A DNA stretch of 11,932 nucleotides from contig DBYJ01000010.1 of NCBI GenBank assembly GCA_002309805.1, positions 82,081 through 94,012 on the forward strand, read 5' to 3'. The position numbers and the translations under genes are program-made. The DNA comes from Bacteroidales bacterium UBA1189. GTDB taxonomy: Bacteria; Bacteroidota; Bacteroidia; Bacteroidales; Bacteroidaceae. Below the pieces are notes generated by a model. That model was not told the DNA's origin. It saw only the letters and a list, made by a program, of their open reading frames with translations, and ran no database searches. Within the stretch, counting starts at the first letter, position 1, and every line of letters begins with the position of its first letter. Positions 5,492-11,932 of the stretch are shown piece by piece.

Positions 5492-6625
5492 ATGAAGATC
5501 CTTCTCCTCGGCGAATACAGCAATCTCCACTACACCCTGGCCTGCGCCCTGCGCGAAAAGGGGCATACCGTACGTCTCGTCTCCGACGGCGACGAATGGA
5601 AGCGCTATCCCGCCGACGTGAAGCTCGTGCGCCGCAGCACCGGGCTCTTCGACACGCTCGTCTATCTCGTCCGTCTGATCGGGGAGATGCGCCATTGGCG
5701 GGGATACGATGTGGTGCAGCTCATCAACCCCGTCCACTTCATCCAACTGAAGGCCGAGCGTGGCATACGCATCTACGACTGGCTCCGACGGCACAACCGC
5801 CGCGTCTTTCTGGGTGCTTTCGGCGACGATTACTATTTCATCCACAACAGTTTCGTCCGACGTGCCCTCCGCTACAGCGACTTCTACACCCCCACACACG
5901 AGGTCCGTCACGACTGGAATCAGCACAACATTGACTGCTGGCTGAACAACAAGGGGATGGTACACTCGTGCCAACACATCGCCGAGACTTGCGACGGCAT
6001 CATCGCCGCCCTCTACGAATACTACGTTGCCTACACCGCCGTGCCCTCCCTCGCCCCGAAAACCACCTTCATTCCCCTGCCGATAAGGGTGAAGGGTGAA
6101 GGGTTAAAGGTTAAGGATGAAGGGTTAAAGGTTAAAGAGGAAAGCCCAAAGCTCCGCATTTTCATTGGCATCCAGCGGCAGCGAAGCGCCCTGAAGGGCA
6201 CGGACATCCTGCTGAAAGTGGCTCAGGATTTGCAGGCCCAATATCCTGACCGTATGGAGCTTGTCACCGCCGAAAACCTCCCCTACGACGAGTATGTCCG
6301 CCGGCTCGAGGGCTGCGACGTTCTGCTTGACCAAATCTATTCCTACACCCCCGCCATGAACGCCCTGCAGGCTATGGCACGCGGCATCGTCGTCGTCAGC
6401 GGAGGCGAGGAGGAGCAGTACGAACTACTAGGCGAACACGAACTCCGCCCCATCATCAACACCCAACCCGAAGAGGACGACGTCCGCCGTGCCCTCGAGG
6501 AACTCATACTCCATCCCGAGCGAATCCCCGAACTGCGCCGCCAGAGCATCCTCTACGTCCAGCGCCACCACGATGCCCACAAAGTCGCCCAGCAATACCT
6601 CGACTTCTGGGCAGCAAAAGAATAA
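5492..6625 (+). CDS. GT-B fold glycosyltransferase with a repeat-encoded interdomain linker
   Basis: This 377-residue protein has the two-domain GT-B layout. The N-terminal acceptor domain opens with KILLLGEYSNLHYTLACAL and runs to about residue 195, including FLGAFGDDYYF (106-116). The C-terminal nucleotide-sugar domain opens with LRIFIGIQRQRSALKGTDIL (221-240) and contains LLDQIYSYTPAMNALQAMARG (about 314-335), then GGEEEQYELLGE, which resembles the acidic donor-binding region of GT4-like retaining enzymes. Residues 200-217 between the domains (KGEGLKVKDEGLKV) are encoded by tandem heptamer DNA. There are no membrane segments. It lies 48 bp after the previous transferase and probably shares its transcript. 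It ends 12 bp before the convergent PPIase stop. Likely role: a later sugar addition to the same surface glycan; specificity is unknown. Confidence 0.85.
   Translation: MKILLLGEYSNLHYTLACALREKGHTVRLVSDGDEWKRYPADVKLVRRSTGLFDTLVYLVRLIGEMRHWRGYDVVQLINPVHFIQLKAERGIRIYDWLRRHNRRVFLGAFGDDYYFIHNSFVRRALRYSDFYTPTHEVRHDWNQHNIDCWLNNKGMVHSCQHIAETCDGIIAALYEYYVAYTAVPSLAPKTTFIPLPIRVKGEGLKVKDEGLKVKEESPKLRIFIGIQRQRSALKGTDILLKVAQDLQAQYPDRMELVTAENLPYDEYVRRLEGCDVLLDQIYSYTPAMNALQAMARGIVVVSGGEEEQYELLGEHELRPIINTQPEEDDVRRALEELILHPERIPELRRQSILYVQRHHDAHKVAQQYLDFWAAKE
6085..6140. repeat. Tandem heptamer repeat inside the GT-B glycosyltransferase
   Basis: Eight contiguous heptamers fill 56 bp: AAGGGTG, AAGGGTG, AAGGGTT, AAAGGTT, AAGGATG, AAGGGTT, AAAGGTT, AAAGAGG. 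Three units make 21 bp, so the protein repeats every seven residues (KGEGLKV, KDEGLKV). Only gain or loss of three units keeps the frame. The repeat falls in the linker between the two Rossmann-like domains, where length change should be tolerated. Confidence 0.9.
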
Positions 6626-6637
6626 GCAATTTGTTTT

Positions 6638-7474
6638 TTACTCCAGCACGGTCATCTTGAGGATGACGACGTCGGTAGTGGGGCGGTCGGACGAGTCGGT
6701 TTCGACCATCTGAATCTCGTTAACGATATTCATACCCTCGACAACCTCGCCGAAGACGGTATACTGGCCATCGAGATGGGGTGTGCCGCCAACGGTAGTA
6801 TATGCCTCCACCTGCTCGTCGTTGAAAACGGACTTGGCTTCCTCAGTCAAACGGCTTTGCACGACTTCCGTCAACTGGCTCTGCAGCTTCTGCAATCCAG
6901 CCTGGTCCTGACGCTGGTACATGGCACGGATGCTATCGGCATGCTGCTGCGCCAGTTCGTCGAACAGCTGCTGTCCGCGTTGCTGGAGCATACGCTCGCC
7001 ATACTGCTGCAGCTGACCAGGCGTATAGACATTACCCGTGACGATGTAGAACTGACAGCCTGAGCTGCGGCGCTCAGGATTCACCTGGTCGCCCTGACGG
7101 GCTGCGCTCAGCACGCCACGCTTGTGAAAATGAGTAGGATAGACGAACTCGGCAGGAAGCGTATAGCCCACATCGCCAGCACCAAGACGAACGCCAGGAG
7201 CAGCACCCTTCGAGTCAGGGTCACCCGCCTGAATCATAAACTTATTGATGACGCGATGGAAAAGCGTGCCGTCGTAGAAGCCTTCACGAGCCAGTTTGAG
7301 GAAATTGTCACGATGAATGGGAGTGTCGTCGTAAAGACGCACGACAATATCGCCCATCGAGGTGCTGATGCGCACAAGAGGAGTTTTCTTTTCGTCCATG
7401 GTGGTTGATGCAGATATAGAATAGGATACTAAGCAGCAGAAAAGAATAAGAAGAGCAGTAAACTTGTTTTTCAT
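6638..7474 (-). CDS. Exported cyclophilin-type peptidyl-prolyl cis-trans isomerase with a helical insert
   Basis: This 278-residue protein catalyses cis-trans isomerisation of X-Pro bonds, probably on proteins folding in the periplasm. Residues 1-22 are a signal peptide (basic KNK, hydrophobic core, ISA cleavage context). The cyclophilin core shows FHRVI (72-76, catalytic Arg74), MIQAGDP (80-86, Gln82), SSGCQFYIVTG (137-147) and HLDGQYTVFGEVVEG (233-247). A highly charged Gln-rich helical stretch, about 150-226, is inserted between CQFYIVTG and the LDG strand; I believe such inserts recur in Bacteroidales homologues. The classical loop Trp is replaced by His, as in many bacterial cyclophilins. 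The start is ATG 7474; a TTG six bases upstream is less likely. The gene sits 24 bp downstream of the amidase and may share its transcript. Two Cys in the signal core do not make a good lipobox. Confidence 0.92.
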   Translation of the reverse strand: MKNKFTALLILFCCLVSYSISASTTMDEKKTPLVRISTSMGDIVVRLYDDTPIHRDNFLKLAREGFYDGTLFHRVINKFMIQAGDPDSKGAAPGVRLGAGDVGYTLPAEFVYPTHFHKRGVLSAARQGDQVNPERRSSGCQFYIVTGNVYTPGQLQQYGERMLQQRGQQLFDELAQQHADSIRAMYQRQDQAGLQKLQSQLTEVVQSRLTEEAKSVFNDEQVEAYTTVGGTPHLDGQYTVFGEVVEGMNIVNEIQMVETDSSDRPTTDVVILKMTVLE

Positions 7475-7498
7475 CGTCAAGGATTTATGAATTGTGAA

Positions 7499-8275
7499 TT
7501 AAAGATTATCAATGATCTCGAACTTGTCGCTATCGCCAAGGGAGGGGAACTTGGCCCGATATTCAGCAAGTTTCTGCATGTCGATGTCAGCCATGACGAC
7601 GGTCTCCTCATCATCAGGAGCCTCCACAACAGTACGTCCATAGGCATCCACAATGGCGGAACCTCCGTTATAGACGCATTCCAACTGATCCTCCCCCACT
7701 CTGTTCACGCCAACGACCCATGCCTGATTCTCCACAGCACGGGCACGGAGCAACGTGTCCCAGGCATTACGCCGCTTTGTAGGCCAGTTGGCAACGTAGA
7801 TGATGACATCGTAATCGTCAAGACAACGGCTCCAGACGGGGAAGCGCAGGTCGTAGCAGACTTCCAGCAGAAAGCGGACTCCCTTGTACGTAGCCACCAC
7901 ACGACGGTTGCCAGCCGTATAGTGCTGATCCTCGCCGGAGTAGGAGAACAGATGACGTTTATCATAGACGCTGACATCGCCCTCGGGAGTAACAAAGTAC
8001 ATGCGGTTGGTGAAGGTAAACAATTCGACGGCTGTTGCCACGCTGGCACAGAGGGCAGTACCCGTTTCCTGTGCCTTGGCTATCATCCATTGCACCGATG
8101 GGCCGCCAGCAGGCTCGGCACATTGGTCGGGCTCCATATCAAAGCCCGTGCTGAACATCTCGGGCAGCACATAGAGGTCAGCCCCCGGATGAGCATCGAT
8201 GAGCGCATCGGCACGGCAGATGTTCTCCTGCACATCCCGCGCCTTCAGTTGCATTTGTACTATTCCGACCCTCAT
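7499..8275 (-). CDS. YafV-type omega-amidase (carbon-nitrogen hydrolase, nitrilase superfamily)
   Basis: This 258-residue cytoplasmic enzyme carries the Glu-Lys-Cys triad of the nitrilase superfamily: Glu39 in VLPEMFSTGF, Lys106 in YDKRHLF and Cys140 in EVCYDLRFPVWSR. The wider context (YVANWP, RAVENQAWVVGVNRVG) closely resembles E. coli YafV and mammalian Nit2, which hydrolyse alpha-ketoglutaramate or alpha-ketosuccinamate to the keto acid and ammonia, a metabolite-repair step after glutamine transamination. Length matches YafV (about 256). I chose ATG 8275 because it starts at the first conserved strand (MRVGIVQMQL); the GTG at 8302, nine codons upstream, lies inside a hairpin. The gene follows tRNA-Ser by 54 bp and precedes the PPIase by 24 bp. 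No separate promoter is evident, so readthrough from the tRNA promoter is possible. Exact substrate is inferred from the family. Confidence 0.92.
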   Translation of the reverse strand: MRVGIVQMQLKARDVQENICRADALIDAHPGADLYVLPEMFSTGFDMEPDQCAEPAGGPSVQWMIAKAQETGTALCASVATAVELFTFTNRMYFVTPEGDVSVYDKRHLFSYSGEDQHYTAGNRRVVATYKGVRFLLEVCYDLRFPVWSRCLDDYDVIIYVANWPTKRRNAWDTLLRARAVENQAWVVGVNRVGEDQLECVYNGGSAIVDAYGRTVVEAPDDEETVVMADIDMQKLAEYRAKFPSLGDSDKFEIIDNL

Positions 8276-8291
8276 ATTCTCTATTTTCAAC

Positions 8292-8316
8292 GATAGCCCC
8301 ACGGCGTGAGGCTATC
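8292..8316. other. Hairpin between tRNA-Ser and the amidase gene
   Basis: GATAGCC (8292-8298) pairs with GGCTATC (8310-8316). After one mismatch, CAC and GTG extend the stem around a GGC loop. It lies just downstream of the tRNA on the minus strand but lacks a T-run, so it could be a processing or attenuation structure rather than a standard terminator. Confidence 0.45.
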
Positions 8317-8329
8317 ATTTGATTTTCAG

Positions 8330-8416
8330 CGGAAAGAGAGGGATTCGAACCCCCGGTACGGTTACCCGTACGCCGCATTTCGAGTGCGGTCCGTTCGTCC
8401 ACTCCGGCATCTTTCC
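8330..8416 (-). tRNA. tRNA-Ser, anticodon CGA
   Basis: The minus strand folds as a class II tRNA. The acceptor is GGAAAGA/TCTTTCC with discriminator G at 8330; the D stem is CCG/CGG; the anticodon stem is CCGCA/TGCGG with loop CTCGAAA (8384-8378), giving anticodon CGA at 8382-8380. The long variable arm is GTACGG/CCGTAC with a GTAA loop, and the T arm is GGGGG-TTCGAAT-CCCTC with one G-T pair. The long variable arm and G73 identify serine; it reads UCG codons. CCA is not encoded (CTG follows G73), so it must be added enzymatically. Confidence 0.96.
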
Positions 8417-8429
8417 TCATTGGACGCTG

Positions 8430-8437
8430 CAAAGGTA
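8430..8437 (-). promoter_or_regulatory. Promoter -7 element of tRNA-Ser
   Basis: TACCTTTG on the minus strand is a perfect TAnnTTTG and ends 13 bp before the tRNA 5' end. A clear TTTG -33 box is missing; a run of ten T on this strand (8461-8452) occupies that general area and may substitute for it or act as an upstream element. Confidence 0.7.
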
Positions 8438-8451
8438 CGAGTAAGCGAGCG

Positions 8452-8470
8452 AAAAAAAAAATTTTTTTTT
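8452..8470 (-). terminator. A/T tract after the hydrolase gene, possible weak terminator
   Basis: A10 (8452-8461) is followed by T9 (8462-8470), overlapping the TAA of the GH71/99-like gene. Read on the minus strand it is an A-run then a U-run, able to form an A-U hairpin with a poly-U tail. It may end the hydrolase transcript while serving as an upstream element for the tRNA promoter. No GC stem supports it. Confidence 0.35.
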
Positions 8471-10265
8471 ATTTTTTCTCACAGAACACATAGTTAAAAC
8501 GACCTCCCGGGGCTACATCGCCATTGACGTAGAAGTCCATAATGTTGCCTTCGTCCTGCATATTATCGCTCCACTTGAACTCAAAGTCGAGCGCATTATC
8601 AGCCCTAAGCCCCAGCACAGCACGGAGCAGACGAATCATCAACCGATTATCGTCAACCCGCATCTGCCCCACTCCGCAGTCGTCCCAAAGCCATTTATCT
8701 TGTCGGCTGTGGCTGACAAACACCTTCTTCCCCTTCGGAGAACGGTAGTTCACCACATAATCATATCCCTGCCAGCCCGTCTGCTTATTGCGGTCGACAT
8801 CGATGAAAAGCATCATCCAATGGGAATCGGAGGCTGCCGTAAGGGCAGAGTCGGTACGGACATAGAAATAAACGAACTCTTCATCACGAGCCACACGAGC
8901 CTCTACAATATCGTTACGCCCTGAGGTGTTCACATACGGCGTACCGCAGCAGCCCTGCGAATGACGATGCATGGTGTTGCCGCGATAAGAGGCATAGACG
9001 GGACGGACATCCTCCCAAGCTTTCCAGTCACCCATACGGATACGGCAAGGTGCCGAGGGGGCTGGCTGCTCATCTGTGCCCTTGAAACGACGGATGCGGT
9101 CGACGAACTGCATGTAATAGACATCCCCCCTGTCGCCCCAAGCACGGACGGGTTCAAGGTCGCGGCTCCTATCCCAGTCGAACTCATCGACAAACGAGAA
9201 CGGATCGCCCGTCCATCCGCTGCTGGGCAGCCATTGCCCGGCAATCCATTCGTTCCATCCCGTCACGAATACCGCTTTAGGGTCAAGCTCATAGGCACGA
9301 CTCCATTGTTCATCGAAGTTCCAACCATAGAGATAGCCCTCGGGACGCGGGTCAAAGCCATTCCGCTGGGAGAAACTGCGGGCATACGAGCCGGGCAGAT
9401 TGAAGGCGCTGCAATGGCCGTCCGTTGCGGGGCAGGCATTCTGCGCTACACCTACCGTCACCAGCTCGGGTCTTCCGTCGGCGGTACGACCATAGCCATG
9501 CTGGGGATAGTTCTCCAACCAACCCCATTGGTTCGGGCGATTCGGATCGGGGCCGTTCACATAGTCAGGTTGCCCGGGACGGAAGGTGAAGAAATCGCGA
9601 ATGGCACGGTCGGTAGGGCTATCGGTCAAATTGTCAGGATAGGCCATGATGCAAGGTTTCCCATCCCAGTAGTACCAGAGGTTCTGATAAAGCCCCTTGC
9701 TATAGAGGCGGTCGTAGAGATGACGCAGCGACTTCAACGAAGCGTCCGAGTAGCCGAACGGCAAAAGGAAGCCTATACGCGGCACGTTGACGCCATCGCG
9801 TTGCGCCTGATCCCAGACCTCCAAGAGCGAGTCTGTCGAGGCATCCCACGTGAACGAGCCGTTGGTGCAATCGAAGAACACAGCATCAACCTTCGCATCA
9901 GCCAGCAATTCAGCATGCTTGCGCAACACCCAACGGTCGTACGACTTGTAATAACCCAGCAGAGGCTCTTCCCACCAGAAATAGCCTGGATGGTTCTTCC
10001 ATGACGGATGGTTGGCATCCCGCATGGCTTCGGGATAATGACGGACGATATCGCTGATGTTCTTCACCTCCGTGCCGGGAGCATCGTGGCGCTCATTCCA
10101 TGTCCAATAGAAGATGATAACCTGTTTGTCGGGATGCCGCTCGTTATATGTCCCCACGCTTCGGCCCAAGGCATCGGTAGCCGCCCAGAAGTCGCTGTTC
10201 ACTTGCTGAGCCGATGTCCGACAAAGCATCAGAAACAAGACAAGGAAGAAAAACGTGCGCCTCAT
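8469..10265 (-). CDS. Exported GH71/99-like glycoside hydrolase with CBM9-like C-terminal domain
   Basis: This 598-residue protein has a signal peptide at 1-19 (MRR, hydrophobic core, RTSA then QQ) with no good lipobox. The catalytic part, about 40-400, is a TIM-barrel type seen in GH71/GH99-like or WbsX-like proteins of Bacteroidetes: YFWWEEPLLGYY (95-106), VFFDCTNGSFTW (129-140), FFTFRPGQPDYVNGP (225-239) and the hallmark GWNEW (336-340, Glu339). The acidic residues of these motifs are catalytic candidates. Residues about 415-598 (DIVEARVARD, VYFYVRTD, WMMLFIDVDRNKQTGW, DFYVNGDVAPGGRFNYV) resemble a CBM9-like beta-sandwich. GH99 enzymes are endo-alpha-mannan-active and GH71 alpha-1,3-glucan-active; which applies here, if either, is unknown. 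The ATG at 10265 overlaps the phosphoesterase stop by 4 bp. A longer frame to 10325 is rejected because the signal peptide starts at this Met. Confidence 0.85.
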   Translation of the reverse strand: MRRTFFFLVLFLMLCRTSAQQVNSDFWAATDALGRSVGTYNERHPDKQVIIFYWTWNERHDAPGTEVKNISDIVRHYPEAMRDANHPSWKNHPGYFWWEEPLLGYYKSYDRWVLRKHAELLADAKVDAVFFDCTNGSFTWDASTDSLLEVWDQAQRDGVNVPRIGFLLPFGYSDASLKSLRHLYDRLYSKGLYQNLWYYWDGKPCIMAYPDNLTDSPTDRAIRDFFTFRPGQPDYVNGPDPNRPNQWGWLENYPQHGYGRTADGRPELVTVGVAQNACPATDGHCSAFNLPGSYARSFSQRNGFDPRPEGYLYGWNFDEQWSRAYELDPKAVFVTGWNEWIAGQWLPSSGWTGDPFSFVDEFDWDRSRDLEPVRAWGDRGDVYYMQFVDRIRRFKGTDEQPAPSAPCRIRMGDWKAWEDVRPVYASYRGNTMHRHSQGCCGTPYVNTSGRNDIVEARVARDEEFVYFYVRTDSALTAASDSHWMMLFIDVDRNKQTGWQGYDYVVNYRSPKGKKVFVSHSRQDKWLWDDCGVGQMRVDDNRLMIRLLRAVLGLRADNALDFEFKWSDNMQDEGNIMDFYVNGDVAPGGRFNYVFCEKK

Positions 10266-11257
10266 AGGAACAACACCTCTCTGCCACAAAACAGGAAATT
10301 CCCTCCTACGAGATACTCGCGGCACGTGGGCGAAAACTGATCCTCGAAGGTGAGGTGTTCATGTCCAGCCAGAATACAACGCAGCAGGGGTTCCGTTTTA
10401 AGATAATGAATGAATTCACGCGTCACAGGGTCGTTCTGCTGCACGAGGTAATCGCCCGTGGCCTCAGGCATTTCACCATTCGCCATCGGCCCCTTGTCCC
10501 TCCAATAGCGCATGGTAACGCGCCAGATGTCGGGCGTTATAAAAGGCACGTGCATACAAAGCACAATGGGCAGCCCGCGATTTACCTCGCTCAGGAACAA
10601 CTCCACTTGCTTTTCGGTCACATAGCCATAGACATTGTCAAGCGTGATGAAGTTCACTCCATGAATTACCTGGCTCTGAAAACACACGTCAAAGGGATAA
10701 ACCTGCTGGAGAATGTCGCGGGTATTATCCTTGTACGCTTCGGTCTGTTCCTCCTTCGGGTCGCTCAGCCACATATCCGTGCTGAACTCGTGGTTACCCA
10801 TAGAACCGATAAAGGCCTCGCCGAAGTACTTGCGGACAAGGTCGAAGTTAGCCTCACTCTGCCAGTCGATAAGATCGCCCGTATGGACCACGTAGTCCAC
10901 ATGCTGCCGTGCCCATGCGAGAGCATCACGCAACGCCTCCTCCTGATGCCCTCCAAAGGTTGTCGTCCGGCTGTCGTGAAGCTGTTGCTTCTTCGAATTC
11001 TCACGATCGTAGGCGGCGGTAAGGTGGGTGTCGGAAATATGGAGCACGGAAAAAGGCCGTTCCGCGCCTACTTTCACGATTCCATAACTGATGGAGAGGC
11101 GTTCGTACTGTCCTCGCTTGGGAAACACATCTGGAGCGGCAGCAGGCTTTTCGTCATCTGCCACGACGGGCAAAGCAGAGGTGGCGATAACCGCACCGAC
11201 TCCTGCCATCCGTCGAATAAAGCCGCGCCTGTCCATCATTTCGCCTTTTTCTTTCAT
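10262..11257 (-). CDS. Tat-exported calcineurin-like metallophosphoesterase
   Basis: This 331-residue protein carries the complete metallophosphoesterase motif set: HISDTH (73-78, DxH), HTGDLID (125-131, GD), GSMGNHE (151-157), MHVPF (235-239) and AGHEHL (297-302, GHxH). These residues bind a di-metal centre that hydrolyses phosphomono- or diesters. The N-terminus DRRGFIRRMAG (9-19), followed by a hydrophobic stretch and ALPVVA, is a twin-arginine signal, so the enzyme is probably folded with metals before export. The start is ambiguous: ATG 11257 (used here, 19 bp after the upstream stop) or the paired ATGs at 11239/11236, which have AAAGGCG just upstream. The C-terminus overlaps the hydrolase start in an ATGA, indicating coupled translation. 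Substrate is not predictable; the context suggests processing of a phosphorylated or carbohydrate-derived molecule. Confidence 0.9.
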   Translation of the reverse strand: MKEKGEMMDRRGFIRRMAGVGAVIATSALPVVADDEKPAAAPDVFPKRGQYERLSISYGIVKVGAERPFSVLHISDTHLTAAYDRENSKKQQLHDSRTTTFGGHQEEALRDALAWARQHVDYVVHTGDLIDWQSEANFDLVRKYFGEAFIGSMGNHEFSTDMWLSDPKEEQTEAYKDNTRDILQQVYPFDVCFQSQVIHGVNFITLDNVYGYVTEKQVELFLSEVNRGLPIVLCMHVPFITPDIWRVTMRYWRDKGPMANGEMPEATGDYLVQQNDPVTREFIHYLKTEPLLRCILAGHEHLTFEDQFSPTCREYLVGGNFLFCGREVLFL

Positions 11258-11276
11258 TGCTTTTTCTTTGGAACAA

Positions 11277-11932
11277 TCAACGGATGAGATATTTCTTTCC
11301 GTTCTTAATATAGATTTCATGGGAGAGCGAAGATGATGAGACCTCATGGCTGAAGGGACGCCCCTGAAGGTCAAAAGATGTCCCCATATCCAACGCCCCT
11401 GAAGTGTTTTCAAGAGGGACGATGCCCGTGTCGATGTCCGTCATCACCTGCTGGATTTCAGCGGATGTAAGGGCATAGTTATAGAAACGAAGGTCATCGA
11501 TGTAGGCTTTGAGCAAAGGATGGCTACCTTGCTGGCTGCGGCCTATATAACCCAGCACGGGACGGATGTCCGATGGCCGGAGGTTGATGTCTGCCGTAGC
11601 GGCAACACGCTCTCCGTCTATATAAAGCGTCACGCTATCAGAGGCGATGGTAAGCGCCACATGCTTCATTTTCAACGAGGGGAACTTGGAGGCAAGTAGG
11701 GTTTGCTCTTCCCCGCCCTTGCAGATGGCGAAGCGCATGTGACTACCATCTGATGGAGTAAGATAGAGGCAGTTATCACCATCTGTTCCGAAATCGAAAA
11801 TGCGCTGCCCGGCTCCAGCAGAACCTCCCGTCCAGTACATCCAAAGGCAGACGGTAAGTTGCTCGGAGGACATCAACGCATGAGGTGCCTGCACATAGTT
11901 GGTACCGTCAAGCCGTAGGCTGTGGCTGGCGC
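11277..11932 (-). CDS. LamG-domain surface/secreted protein, 3' end only
   Basis: The frame is open to the window edge; about 217 C-terminal residues are visible, and the apparent GTG at 11894 is internal. The visible part is a laminin G / concanavalin A-like jelly roll: LRLDGTNYVQAPHAL at its start, EQLTVCLWMYWTG, RIFDFG, MKHVALTIASDSVTLYIDGE and YIDDLRFYNYALTSAEIQQV. Such domains bind or accompany carbohydrate substrates in Bacteroidetes enzymes and adhesins. After a linker, the tail DLQGRPF...EIYIKNGKKYLIR resembles the C-terminal sorting-type segment common on gut Bacteroidales secreted proteins (a DLQGR strand, then an IYI-NGKK strand), suggesting type IX-like secretion. The catalytic or main domain upstream is unseen. 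The stop is 19 bp before the phosphoesterase start, fitting one operon with it and the hydrolase. Confidence 0.82.
   Translation of the reverse strand, partial: ASHSLRLDGTNYVQAPHALMSSEQLTVCLWMYWTGGSAGAGQRIFDFGTDGDNCLYLTPSDGSHMRFAICKGGEEQTLLASKFPSLKMKHVALTIASDSVTLYIDGERVAATADINLRPSDIRPVLGYIGRSQQGSHPLLKAYIDDLRFYNYALTSAEIQQVMTDIDTGIVPLENTSGALDMGTSFDLQGRPFSHEVSSSSLSHEIYIKNGKKYLIR

Noticed and set aside
7480..7499. Lipoprotein signal and TTG start for the PPIase
   Set aside because: The Cys pair in the signal core lacks a proper lipobox, and the ATG at 7474 directly precedes a classical basic n-region.
7487..8296. 269-residue plus-strand ORF opposite the amidase
   Set aside because: Shadow frame; the minus strand contains an intact Glu-Lys-Cys nitrilase triad.
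8961..10004. 347-residue plus-strand ORF opposite the GH71/99-like gene
   Set aside because: Shadow frame with no recognisable motifs; the minus strand encodes a complete signal peptide, barrel and CBM-like domain.

Overview
The window looks like chromosomal DNA from a gut- or rumen-type Bacteroidales bacterium, probably Prevotella- or Bacteroides-related. The evidence is Bacteroidetes-type promoters (TTTG, about 19-22 nt, then TAnnTTTG) in front of several genes, weak or absent Shine-Dalgarno sites, and protein families typical of that group: a bacterial serpin, an O-antigen-type flippase, a cyclophilin with a helical insert, a GH71/99-like hydrolase with a CBM9-like tail, and a LamG protein with a type IX-like C-terminal tail. 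Species cannot be fixed from the sequence alone.

Layout. (1) 1-918 (+): 3' part of a serpin. (2) 927-2444 (-): Wzx/RfbX-type polysaccharide flippase, converging on the serpin with 8 bp between stops. (3) 2445-3569: a 1.1 kb AT-rich, repeat-packed divergent intergenic region. It holds two outward promoters inside homologous inverted arms, four arrays of an 8-bp repeat in both orientations, a 9-bp GC-rich inverted repeat around an AT-rich core, an intrinsic terminator, a third possible promoter and a small gene remnant. (4) 3570-6625 (+): three glycosyltransferases (two GT-A family 2, one GT-B), probably one operon. (5) 6638-8275 (-): periplasmic cyclophilin PPIase and, upstream of it, a YafV-type omega-amidase. 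(6) 8330-8416 (-): tRNA-Ser(CGA) with its own promoter. (7) 8469-11932 (-): GH71/99-like hydrolase, Tat-exported metallophosphoesterase and the 3' end of a LamG-domain protein, transcribed in the order LamG, phosphoesterase, hydrolase with tight spacing.

How the genes fit together. The flippase and the three glycosyltransferases are a plausible part of a surface-polysaccharide locus: the transferases build a lipid-linked oligosaccharide in the cytoplasm and the flippase moves it across the inner membrane. No polymerase, initiating transferase or ligase is visible here. The right-hand trio is exported and looks like carbohydrate-processing or -binding machinery. The serpin is probably a secreted or surface protease inhibitor.

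The most unusual feature is repeat biology. Four different short-repeat families occur in or beside the glycan genes, and two of them lie in frame inside glycosyltransferase coding sequences: a cloverleaf-like GC-rich element in the second transferase and a tandem heptamer in the interdomain linker of the third. Both promoters of the locus share a near-identical module with an inverted repeat between the -33 and -7 elements.
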